A DNA stretch of 64,000 nucleotides from Scylla paramamosain (lineage: Eukaryota; Arthropoda; Malacostraca; Decapoda; Portunidae). The DNA is taken from the NCBI RefSeq assembly GCF_035594125.1, contig NC_087151.1, forward strand, positions 16,452,001 to 16,516,000, in the 5' to 3' direction. This document shows positions 36,276 to 45,344 of this stretch, piece by piece. The translations under genes were made by a program, and so were the position numbers. The number at the start of each line of letters is the position of its first letter. The stretch's first letter is position 1. The notes beneath the pieces were generated by a model. It was not told the DNA's origin, did not search any database, and was given only the letters and a program-made list of their open reading frames with translations.

Positions 36276-37040
36276 TTAACATTCCTCAATATAGCGTCTG
36301 GGATGGTTACGCACTCTAGGCGGTAACACTTCAGTTTCTATATCAGGTTGGAACACTGTGTCTTGAGCCGCAACTACGTACTCTTCCTCACTGTGAAACT
36401 GTTTGATCTTTTCTGCCGCTCTTTGCACCATCTTTCCCGAGAAAGGGTCTTTCACCACATAACCACCGCCTCCTCTTAAAACTTCCACCACCTTATATGG
36501 GCCGTCCCAACGAACACACAGTTTCTTACACACTCCTGACTCTGTAGTTTCTCGCTTCACCCACACCAACGCCCCAATGTCTACCTTCTGCTCCTTGCGT
36601 TTCCTGTTGGCCGCATTACGGTATTTCCGAGTCATTTTCTCGTGTGTTTCCCGGATCAGCCGGCGGACCACATCCACGTCTTGCTCGTCACCATCAACTG
36701 CGGGTAGCCTGGCACCCACCACTCGGGGCGCATGCCGGGAGAAAAACGCGAAGAAAGGTTGTTGGGCGATACTGGTATGGACGGCGGCATTCATAGTGGC
36801 CTGACACACAGGGAGTAGGCGAGGCCACCGTAGCGGGTAACCTCGGCACATGGAAGCCAAGATGGATTTGAGCGTGCGATGGAGTCGTTCGGTGATGGCG
36901 TTCCCTTGCGGGTGGTAGGGAGTGGTGTAACAGAGGGTGATGAGGTGTTGCTGGCAGAATTGTTGGAAGATCTGGGAGGTGAACTCGCCCCCGTTGTCCA
37001 GGACGATGGAGTGAGGAGTCCCGAAGTCGGTAATGTACAG
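36276..37040 (-). pseudogene. Gypsy-2 integrase, C-terminal half (frameshifted)
   Basis: In the frame displaced from the upstream pol it reads ITDFGTPHS, VLDNGGEFTS (second catalytic Asp) and NAITERLHRT (catalytic Glu). It then continues to the C-terminal domain with GALVWVKRETT, RWDGPYKVVEVL and EKIKQFH, ending at 36276. The region is markedly more GC-rich than the protease-RT part, and the change coincides with the frameshift. Frame restoration by one or two bases would be needed for a complete integrase, so this copy is probably inactive unless the shift is an assembly error. Confidence 0.88.
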
Positions 37041-39889
37041 TAGTGCTGCAGCGCCTCTACAATTCCCTCTGATAGTTTGTTTTTGAGTGGATAGAACTTC
37101 ACAAATCGGCTAAAGTGATCTACGATAGTCAACACATATCGGTAGCCACCACTGCCTGCAATCATATCCGTCAGGTCTATACCTATCCTATCTAAGGGCT
37201 TCTCTACTGAAGGTAATTCCTGATAAGGCTGCTGTAACCCTGGAGAGGTTTTAAATCTTTGACAGGTAAGGCAATTCTTTACGTACTGGGTTACGTCAAA
37301 CTTGAGATTACACCAGTAAAACAATTCTTCGGCCTTTTTAACTGTCTTTTTCTGACCCAGGTGGCCAGAAAGCTCATGTGCATGTTCTAAAGCTTTAGGA
37401 ATCAGAACCTGAGGAACTACCAATGAATAATGAATGCTGCCATCAATGTTTTCCTTAGTGTAGTACAGCAACTCATCAATTATAGTGAACTGGTGCAATA
37501 TACTCTTATGATACTTTTTGGTAGGTATAGACCCTCCTTCCAGATACTCTATCATGTCTCTCCACTTAATTTCTTCCCTTTGTTGAATCTTGATTTGTTC
37601 TAAAGTCAGGCCTAAATAGTTTGGAGTAGGACATCGCTGAATGATCCTCACTGGGCGAGAGAGCTGATCGGCCACGTAGTTATACTTTCCCTTCACATAT
37701 TGGATGTTGTATTGGTATTCTCTCATCTCTAGTATCCAGCGGTTCATCCTGGCAGATTTGGTCTTTCTCTTAAATATACTAGTAAGGGGCTGATGATCTG
37801 TGAATATAGTGAAGCTAGTTCCCCACAAATAATGATGGAAGTGTCTACAAGAGAGAAGTACTGCCAAGGCTTCTTTATCTGTAGCTGAGTACCTATTCTC
37901 AGTGGAGTTTAATTTTTTTGAAAAATAGCCCAAAGGTCTGACAGACCCATCCTCCTGAGTTTGACTTAAGACGCCTCCTACATGGGTATTACTGGCATCA
38001 GTTGTTAAAATGAACGGCTGGTTACTTTGCGCTCTCGCTAGTATAGGGGCCTGGGCAAGAGATCTTTTTAAGGTATCGAATGCCTCCTGACACTTGTCTG
38101 TCCAAAGGAAAGGTTGATCTTTTTTCGTTAGGTTGGTAAGTGGAGTGGCTATTTGAGCGAAATTACTGATGTGTTTCCTATAAAATCCTGCCATACCTAA
38201 AAATCGTCTCACTTCCTTGACCTTAGTGGGCGGTTTCATTTCCAATACTGCCTCTACATTCTTTGGGTCGGGTTGACTACCTTCTTGTGAAATTTTATGA
38301 CCAAGAAACGTAACTTCAGTCTTTGCCATTTCGCATTTAGATAAGTTAAGCTTGACTCCGTTTTCTTTAAGTAAAGCGAAAGTTTCACTGAGTCTTTCGC
38401 TGAGTGTGGTGAAGTCTGAAGCCCAAATGATTAGGTCGTCTAAGTAATTTTTCATCCAACCCTTCTTCACGAGAGGAGCTAACAATGAGGCCATATGTCT
38501 AGTAAAGATAGCTGGAGAACAGCTTAATCCAAAAGGTAGCCTTTTAAACCTATAGAGAGTCACCCCATCACTGAAGGCTGTGAGGTCTCTGCTACCTTCC
38601 TCCAATAGAATTTGAAAATAAGCCTCCCTCATATCTAGCGTGGCATAGAACTGATGGCCAGCTGCTTGTTCAACTAATTCTTCTAGGCGGGGAAGCGGGT
38701 AAATGTCAGTAGTTAGGTGTTTGTTGACATGTCGGTAGTCAAGGCACATTCTTTTACTTCCATCCGGTTTATTGACTAATACTATAGGAGAGAGCCATGC
38801 AGATGTAGATTTTTCAATGATATCTCTGTTCTCCATATCTGTTAACATGTTTGATATCAGGGTTTTTGCTTCCTCGGGGTATCGGTACCTAGGACCACGA
38901 CTAGGCTCTGGATTAGAGATATTAATTTTAGCAGGAGGCCCTTTCATTAATCCAAGTTCGTTTTTGTCTACTATGAATAAATCATGGTGATTGAGAATGA
39001 TATTTTTTAAGATTGTTTTCTGCTCTCTAGTAAGGTTACTCCATTTCTGTTGTCTTATCAACTCCTCGAGTCTTTGTGGCCTACTCTTTGATTCCTGACA
39101 CCTTGTTTGGTCGTTGTGTGGCAACAGATCATTGTGGATTTCTAGGGAAGGAGTGGCTTGCTTTTGGTGGATGACTCTGATCATCGGGGAGATGTTTTCA
39201 AAAGTGCCTAATAGGGTTCCTGGTTTGATTGTTTTCCGGCCCTTAGTATCATTAATAAATGGGAGGGGGACCTTTTTATTCTCATCTACTGTCACAATCA
39301 AGGGGTGATGATTAGGCGTTAAACATGGCTGAGGCTGGATTAACAAAGTTTCTCCTGGGTTTTCTTTCACCGAGATAGGAAGAAACTGAGCTCGGTAGGG
39401 ATCGAGTTTGATGGTATGAGTTAGACGGATGTGTTCTGTTTGACTGGGAGTGGTAGGAAGAATAGGTACCTCGTGAACTCGTTCCACCTTGCCTTTCTGC
39501 CTTTTGATATGATTAACAAGGTATGTGGTTTTACCCCACTTTACTGTATTTGTTTTACCATTCCATTGAAAAGGAGCTTGTGAAAGTATGTCTGTCCCGA
39601 GTAAGACGTCAGCGTCAAGGTAGCTATTCGGGACTACAGGGCACCATTGTTTGTGTATAGTCTCTTCACCTACTCCTATCTCTAGTAAGGTCATCCCCAA
39701 GATTCGTAAGGGTGAACCAGTTACCCCTTGTAGTATAGGTACTGCTCGCCTTTGTGATATAGCTCCTTCTAATTTCTTTACCGCAGCCTCTGTGATTAAA
39801 GTATAGCCGCTACCAGTGTCAATGACAGCTTTAAGAATTTTCTTGTTAACTATGAGATTGATAGCGGGGGATGTGAATCCCTGGGTGAG
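36791..39889 (-). CDS. Gypsy-2 Pol: protease, RT, RNase H, first part of integrase
   Basis: Open on the minus strand from the codon after the gag UGA (39890-39892) down to 36791, in the same frame as gag. Protease AVIDTGSGYTL at about 39805-39835. The segment SNMLTDMENRDIIEKSTSAW opens RT, followed by LDYRHVNKHL, TLDMREAYFQI, and the palm NYLDDLIIWA at about 38425-38450. RNase H: LTTDASNTHVGGVL, ATDKEALAVLL and FTDHQPLTSIF. Integrase: HHCC finger with HELSGHLGQ and CLTCQRF (about 37250-37390), then RIGIDLTDM (first catalytic Asp). After LQHY at about 37042 the frame is lost, and the remaining 80 or so residues to 36791 are out-of-frame sequence. Confidence 0.93.
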   Translation of the reverse strand, partial: LTQGFTSPAINLIVNKKILKAVIDTGSGYTLITEAAVKKLEGAISQRRAVPILQGVTGSPLRILGMTLLEIGVGEETIHKQWCPVVPNSYLDADVLLGTDILSQAPFQWNGKTNTVKWGKTTYLVNHIKRQKGKVERVHEVPILPTTPSQTEHIRLTHTIKLDPYRAQFLPISVKENPGETLLIQPQPCLTPNHHPLIVTVDENKKVPLPFINDTKGRKTIKPGTLLGTFENISPMIRVIHQKQATPSLEIHNDLLPHNDQTRCQESKSRPQRLEELIRQQKWSNLTREQKTILKNIILNHHDLFIVDKNELGLMKGPPAKINISNPEPSRGPRYRYPEEAKTLISNMLTDMENRDIIEKSTSAWLSPIVLVNKPDGSKRMCLDYRHVNKHLTTDIYPLPRLEELVEQAAGHQFYATLDMREAYFQILLEEGSRDLTAFSDGVTLYRFKRLPFGLSCSPAIFTRHMASLLAPLVKKGWMKNYLDDLIIWASDFTTLSERLSETFALLKENGVKLNLSKCEMAKTEVTFLGHKISQEGSQPDPKNVEAVLEMKPPTKVKEVRRFLGMAGFYRKHISNFAQIATPLTNLTKKDQPFLWTDKCQEAFDTLKRSLAQAPILARAQSNQPFILTTDASNTHVGGVLSQTQEDGSVRPLGYFSKKLNSTENRYSATDKEALAVLLSCRHFHHYLWGTSFTIFTDHQPLTSIFKRKTKSARMNRWILEMREYQYNIQYVKGKYNYVADQLSRPVRIIQRCPTPNYLGLTLEQIKIQQREEIKWRDMIEYLEGGSIPTKKYHKSILHQFTIIDELLYYTKENIDGSIHYSLVVPQVLIPKALEHAHELSGHLGQKKTVKKAEELFYWCNLKFDVTQYVKNCLTCQRFKTSPGLQQPYQELPSVEKPLDRIGIDLTDMIAGSGGYRYVLTIVDHFSRFVKFYPLKNKLSEGIVEALQHYCTLPTSGLLTPSSWTTGASSPPRSSNNSASNTSSPSVTPLPTTRKGTPSPNDSIARSNPSWLPCAEVTRYGGLAYSLCVRPL

Positions 39890-41005
39890 TCATATATTCT
39901 GATTTGGTTTTCCGGGGCAGTTTTTATTTCCTCTCCAGCACCCATGCTGTCTACAGTCAAAACATGATCCACGGGCAGGTTTTCTCCAGCACTCTCTCAG
40001 CGTGTGACTATGGGTTCGACAGTGTGAGCAATATTTAGCGGGTTGTGTTGGAGAGGGGGAGGTTCTCAACCTTCCTACTTGATCAGTGAGACTTTTAATC
40101 TGCTGCTTAAGTTCCCAAATTTCCTTTGATTCCTTGGATGTTGCATTTGTTAGGTCTGGGGGATTTTGAGTTATTGGGTCAGGGCTACCAATGAGTTTTG
40201 AATTAGATTTTTCCAGTTCAGGTTTAATTCTAGCAATGGGGGAAGTATGGGCAGCCTCGAGCAGTTGGCGCTCATGTTCTACCCTGTCAATAAATTTATC
40301 AAGAGGATAATCCTCGTCCAGGAAACCTTCTAGTCTAGCCTTTGCTTCTTGGGTTAAGCCCTGCCACAACTTTCTTTTGATAATTTTCTTACATTTAGGG
40401 AGTTTCTCTCCTGGAAAGCTCGTCTCTAGAGTGGCATATTTGCAAGTGAATTTGTTGGCAAATGCTTGGGGAGATTCTACCCAATCATATGTCTGTGCGT
40501 CTATGTCTCTCCACGCCCTGTCAAAGTTAACCTCTTGGGAGAATTGTGATAGAAGCAATTGTTTAATACTATTCCAGGTGTGACAATGATGTAAGGTTTG
40601 ATGGTTATGTATGAGAGCTGCGAGCTCGCTGCTGACCCTACTCTTTGCAATTTGCACTTTGCGGGTGTCCTCATTGCTACTTTGCTCCACCAGTTCAATG
40701 AAAATTTGCAATTGGGTAGTTGAGTCAAGACCTTGTAGGTGGTGGAGTTCAAGAATTGGGATATCTCGGGGTTTGGTGGGAGTGCTAGGTGCTCTGTGTA
40801 AATTAGGGATGTTAGCCAAGCGCCCAATTACCTGATTTTGTTGATTTAAGATTTGCTTTAGTTCCTCTACTTCCTGTTCTAAAGTGTTCAAGTCTTTCCC
40901 TTTACTTTCATGTTTAACTGCTCCCAGGCTCTCTCTGGTGTTATGATCCATTAAGTCCTGCCACGGGTCTAATCCACCCCTTGGGAGGCGAACATTATCA
41001 GTCAT
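39890..41005 (-). CDS. Gypsy-2 Gag
   Basis: 371 codons, ATG at 41005, UGA at 39890-39892. A coiled-coil-like segment lies at about residues 37-62 (EQEVEELKQILNQQNQVIG). The capsid-like centre contains LHHLQGLDSTTQLQIFIELV and LLLSQFSQEVNFDRAW. Near the C-terminus is a zinc knuckle YCSHCRTHSHTLREC (C-X2-C-X4-H-X4-C) and a second Cys-rich cluster CFDCRQHGC that is not canonical. Downstream in the same frame, beyond the UGA, follows Pol. The gag ATG is 119 nt after the SGNH-like ORF stop, in another frame. Confidence 0.92.
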   Translation of the reverse strand: MTDNVRLPRGGLDPWQDLMDHNTRESLGAVKHESKGKDLNTLEQEVEELKQILNQQNQVIGRLANIPNLHRAPSTPTKPRDIPILELHHLQGLDSTTQLQIFIELVEQSSNEDTRKVQIAKSRVSSELAALIHNHQTLHHCHTWNSIKQLLLSQFSQEVNFDRAWRDIDAQTYDWVESPQAFANKFTCKYATLETSFPGEKLPKCKKIIKRKLWQGLTQEAKARLEGFLDEDYPLDKFIDRVEHERQLLEAAHTSPIARIKPELEKSNSKLIGSPDPITQNPPDLTNATSKESKEIWELKQQIKSLTDQVGRLRTSPSPTQPAKYCSHCRTHSHTLRECWRKPARGSCFDCRQHGCWRGNKNCPGKPNQNI

Positions 41006-41123
41006 CTTTGCTCACATGGAAGTTTAACGTACTGGGTGTAGAACACAATATCTCAGGGTGATTGTCAGGTGACCTGCGATACACAGTATGCGCTCAGGTT
41101 TTCTTCTTCCAGGACAATGTGTT

Positions 41124-41648
41124 CTACTCCACTGCCTCTCTATTGCTACTGTGACCTTCAATAACTCTTTTGATCTTACTGATTACTTGAGCTTGGCCTC
41201 TCTCGTCCCAGTGAACACCATCCTCGCTCAGTTCTTGTACAAATTGAATATTATTAAAATGAATGTTTGGGGTCTTCAGGGCTCTCTTTACTCTATTATT
41301 GATTCCTACTTGGAATTTCTTATATTTCTCCACTGATATTCCCCTAGGGTTGGTCCTGGGTTCAATTTGGCAGACATGCACTAGTGATTGGCATTTGGCA
41401 GTGATTTCTTTGATGATGTTCTTAACATCGGAGAAAATCCTAGCGGGATTGGTAGATGTTTCTATGTCGTTGCTGCCTATCCACAAGATGGTCAAGTCAT
41501 GTTGCCACTCGAGTACTCGATTTAACCGATCATCCTCAAAGAAAGTCCTAGCCTTTGCTCCAGGGGCTCTGAATATCCTAATTTGCACATTTGTTACCTC
41601 TAGATGCCGGGGAATCTGGCTATGCCCTACAAGTGCCACCTTCAACAT
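41124..41648 (-). CDS. SGNH/GDSL-hydrolase-like protein encoded inside gypsy-2
   Basis: 174 codons on the minus strand, ATG at 41648, 67 nt after the 5' LTR, TAG at 41124. The SGNH blocks can be read in order: block I VALVGHSQ with Ser10 (GHS in place of the usual GDS), block II Gly30 in FRAPGAK, block III TILWIGSNDIE with Asn60, and block V EDGVHWDERG with Asp143 and His146. All four catalytic consensus positions are thus present at normal spacing for a small esterase fold. No signal peptide or membrane segment. Known relatives in retroelements are esterase domains in ORF1 of some CR1/L2 LINEs and an accessory ORF in Ngaro (DIRS-type) elements. I do not know of one in a Ty3/gypsy element. 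It is inside both LTRs and the target duplication, so it belongs to the element. Substrate unknown. The frame is free of stops, which suggests selection. Confidence 0.82.
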   Translation of the reverse strand: MLKVALVGHSQIPRHLEVTNVQIRIFRAPGAKARTFFEDDRLNRVLEWQHDLTILWIGSNDIETSTNPARIFSDVKNIIKEITAKCQSLVHVCQIEPRTNPRGISVEKYKKFQVGINNRVKRALKTPNIHFNNIQFVQELSEDGVHWDERGQAQVISKIKRVIEGHSSNREAVE

Positions 41649-41715
41649 TTACACTTATTTCCAGTCTCCACCTCTTTCGGTCAGTCGCGAAATAAATGCC
41701 ACCGCTGCTCACCAG

Positions 41716-43042
41716 TTTAGTGCCCTCTAAGGGGTGTGATGTTCCCTTGTGGCACACGAAAATTACTAACCCTATCACTGGATTAAGAGAAATACAAATA
41801 CTGACACTTTTATGATTTTTAATAAATAATGGAATAATCCGAAATAATAATAATAAAAAGAAAGCAATTCAGAAATACAAAATAAATGGTAGCGTACTCT
41901 TCAGTTACATAATTCAGAAATACAAAATAAATGATAGCGTACTCTTCAGTTACATAATTCAGGAATACAAAATAAATGGTAGCGTATTCTTCAATTACAT
42001 AAAAACTACGATGGAGATATTTTCGCGACTACTGAGTTGTGGGGGAGACCAGAGAATAAATAAATAAATAACAAATATATACCCAAAAAGTATGTATAGA
42101 CCTGAGGACAGTCTCACACGGTGATCTCGAACCAGGTGGTTTCACTAGTCCCGTGGAGAAAACCAACAAAAACAGAACGAAAAAATGCGAATATCTATCC
42201 ACTCAGAAATAGTTTATCAACAGGAATATCTGAGGGGAATCCAAGAGGGTCTGAGGAGAATCCGAGAGAGACTGGCTTTAGTAAAATTATTGTTAAATAA
42301 ACACTTACTTAATATTACAGGAATGGAGGGGGAGACTATCAGACTGCATGCTCACTTGAGGAGAATCCGAGAGAGACTGGCTTTGCTTGTGAGGAAATCG
42401 GCGGGAAACTAAGGATAAAGGTTTCCAATGGGGAAATTTATTAAGTTATAATTTTGTTTTTAGTAGGGGGGGGGCGACTAGGTTGTGAGTTCAGGGATGA
42501 AAAATATGAATAATTAAGTTACTGTTTACTTTATAGTTGTTACTTTAAGAAGTTTAATTCAATGGACTTTTGAAATCAATTGGGGAATTAGTCAAAGTCT
42601 GGTATCTCTTCCCGGCTTGCGTAGCAACAGGGGTAACAAGGCAGCGAAGCAAAGAAGACTTATCAGATTCGTCAACCTCATTGGCGCGGCGTAATTATCT
42701 GGGATTTGTTTGAGCTGGTTTAAGACCTTACCATTATAGAATTAATTTTATCGTATTAAGGGCTCCCCATTCTCTGGGATTAGGTGAAAAATTCGCCTCT
42801 ATAACCTGGCCAAGCAGGAGAAATTACGTTTATTCACTGGGTAAATTTGTTATAGAAGTGGTCAACACAGTGACGCTGAGAGGGGGGGGGGGGAAAAGCA
42901 AGGACAAAAGGACACTGAGGAGAGGAGGGGAAGGGGAGGGGTTAGTCACATGGTACTGAGATTCTGGTCACCCCCGCACATTACATGGGCCTTAGCCTAG
43001 GAAAAAAATAGAAATATACATAATTAATTTCCCAGCACTACA
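41716..43042 (-). repeat. Gypsy-2 5' LTR
   Basis: Nearly identical to the 3' LTR. Followed on the minus strand, one base after its end, by TGGTGAGCAGCGG, the expected position of the tRNA primer site (the tRNA is not identified). The triple 45-bp repeat is at 41867-42001. Confidence 0.95.
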
Positions 43043-43046
43043 GTAC

Positions 43047-43287
43047 AAGATATGGGGAATGGAGGGGATGAAAAAATTGGGGGGGGGGGATGGCGTTTGA
43101 GGGCATGCTTCGCTCTATCTGCACTCAATCTCAATCTCGCTCTGAAATGAGCATTAGTTTATGAGAATCATTACGCCTTTATAAAGGGGGTCTGGATGGG
43201 ATTTGGATCTTTTATCTTGAAGTGCAATCCTTCTTCCCTATTATTTATTAAATACAGCTCTCGGGAATGAGGGAAAGTGATAAAAAT
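43047..43287. other. Non-coding flank of gypsy-2
   Basis: G-run at 43079-43089. No gene. Confidence 0.6.
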
Positions 43288-43359
43288 CTAAGGGAATTAA
43301 TGCAGGGTGAGTGAGGTGCATTAAAATGCATCTTGCTCACTCTGCATTAACTCCCTTAG
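43288..43359. repeat. 72-bp near-perfect hairpin
   Basis: Arms of about 35 nt (CTAAGGGAATTAATGCAGGG... with its complement ending CTCCCTTAG) and a 2-nt loop. About 4 mismatches. Confidence 0.9.
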
Positions 43360-43394
43360 AATTTTTCCAGTTAAACAATTTCAATGAGTCACCG

Positions 43395-43397
<3 letters not shown>

Positions 43398-43482
<85 letters not shown>
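43398..43482. repeat. (TC)n microsatellite
   Basis: About 42 TC units followed by a C run. Confidence 0.98.
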
Positions 43483-43484
<2 letters not shown>

Positions 43485-43550
43485 CCCCCCCTTCTTCTTG
43501 CTCTATTTTCTTCTTCCGTCTTCATTATTTTCTAATAAAACACTCTGCAT

Positions 43551-43555
<5 letters not shown>

Positions 43556-43633
<78 letters not shown>
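43556..43633. repeat. (TA)n microsatellite
   Basis: About 38 TA units. The 350 bp to its right (43634-43984) show no supported gene. Confidence 0.98.
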
Positions 43634-43638
<5 letters not shown>

Positions 43639-43984
43639 CCCACTCTGTGGTGCTTTTAAGTGCTAGTGCTGTCTTTCTTCTGCGGTACTGTTTTAAATAC
43701 ACAAGGTTCTGGAATGCAGAAATCGAAAGGCAGTCTATACTATCTTTAAATGACCTAATAGATGGCCAGTATTCCAACTCATCCCCATCAAATGTTTGGG
43801 GTTATCCTCTGGTTACATGCAGGGAATCTACAATAGCACACTGTTGGTCTTGAAGTTTCCAACACATGCTTGATGGTATTGGCAAAGACGGAAGTTGCTG
43901 TCGTTGCTGGTTCATCTGGTGTAGATTCTTCATGAACTACACATGAAGGGTCCCACGATATTCATAAAGGTCTTTTGTGTATTC

Positions 43985-44529
43985 CTTTGGGTGTACTTAG
44001 TGTACATGGAACTCCACTGGTGTCTTCTAGGTGTCCCTGTGCATTCATAGAATCAACTTGGTGTGTAGTGAGCCCTTGCCATCATCATCCAGCCCGTGAA
44101 CCAGACTTTTGTAGGATTGAAGTTCATCTTGTAACTTCTTTTCTTCTTCAGTTAGCTTCTGCCACTCCTTCTTGAACCTCAGGTTTTGTAGTTCCAGCAG
44201 TTACTCTTGCCGCCTTTCAGTCAGCTCCTTAAGTTCCGCTTCTAAAGTCTTATTCTCTGCTTCTAAGCTGTGTAATGTAGTGCATGAGCTCAAGGCATCA
44301 CTCAATATGTCAATCTCCTAAGGTTCCCCCAACTCTTGATATCATCCTCATACTGGGCCAGCCAGTTATTTATTCCTTCTTGTAGATCAATTGCCTGAGT
44401 TACAATGTCAATTGTGTATCCTTCCTCACCGAGTTGTTCTTCAACCGACATTAAGCTTACGAGCTCAGCCTGAACTGCTTCAAACATTACTATGAATTCT
44501 GGAAAAATACTCAACTTATATCTCACCTG

Positions 44530-44625
<96 letters not shown>

Positions 44626-44771
44626 CTAACTTGTCTATGAGGTTCATGCGTCATGTGAAAATTCCCTTAATTGCATTGCGCTTCCTCTTGGCTTCAGCTA
44701 TCCTATCCTCATCAGCAATGTCCTCACCTTTGGCAAAATCAAACTGAGCTTCTTCTTGTGTAGCACTCATC
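43985..44771 (-). pseudogene. Decayed BEL/Pao-like Gag N-terminus, interrupted by a (TA)n microsatellite
   Basis: On the minus strand from an ATG at about 44771: MSATQEEAQFDFAKGED, then EAKRKRNAIKGIFT, a TGA, then RMNLIDKLA up to the (TA)n tract at 44532-44624. After it comes FEAVQAELVSLMSVEEQL, INNWLAQYEDDI (44302-44532), and a coiled-coil-like stretch rich in Glu/Lys/Leu to about 43990. The KRKRNAIKG...NLIDKL pattern and the following acidic coiled coil resemble the N-terminal Gag region of BEL/Pao elements. It is not the same family as BEL-1. The assignment is by pattern only. Confidence 0.5.
44532..44624. repeat. (TA)n microsatellite
   Basis: About 46 TA units, inside the Gag-like remnant. 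Confidence 0.98.
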
Positions 44772-45344
44772 TTCTAATTGGTCATGGAGTATACTGTACA
44801 GGAAGTTTATTGGTCTATAACACCCACTCCAGGGTGCTAGACTAGGGGATATGTCTTCTTAGGTATAAACCAGGTTATTTGATACTCGTTCCTTCTTCTG
44901 GTACTTTAATTGACAAAGATCTTGAAACATGCCTGGGGTTCCCTAACAACCCAGTTAACAGTCCCTGACGCATAATTACTTATATCATATTATAATGATA
45001 ATACATTAAATAAACACAACTCCAGTACGTAGCAATAGTAAATACGAAATAAATGATAACTAATACAATACAATAAAAAAAAAAAAAATTAGTAAAGCGT
45101 ACCTCAGACGATAATTATCAAACACTAGATGTTACATCCTTGCCCCAGTGCACCTACTGAATTGGGGCACTTCTTATATTACTATCACTAACACCCGTTT
45201 ACATCATTTAATGTATAAATTCTCCACTAAATTAAAATAATATAATCAGGTACGCAAACAGCACTTTGTTACACAAGATTCCATCTTACTTTTACCGTAA
45301 ACACTGAGTGAGTCTTCAGAGGCAGCGATCCACCTCATCACTTA
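44772..45344. other. Non-coding DNA, perhaps the leader or LTR of the Gag-like remnant
   Basis: Contains AT-rich sequence, an A run at 45075-45088 and no gene. Confidence 0.45.

Larger units (their letters stand above)
34258..43042 (-). mobile_element. Gypsy-2: young Ty3/gypsy retrotransposon with an extra SGNH-hydrolase-like ORF
   Basis: Two 1327-bp LTRs (34258-35584 and 41716-43042) that differ by one C/T and a few bases in a G run. Flanks are GTAC on both sides (34254-34257 and 43043-43046), a 4-bp target duplication typical of Ty3/gypsy. On the minus strand the internal order is a 174-codon SGNH-like ORF, gag, an in-frame UGA, then protease-RT-RNase H-integrase. The integrase is broken by a frameshift at about 37035-37042. 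There is a 0.7-kb non-coding stretch between the end of pol and the 3' LTR. Confidence 0.95.
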
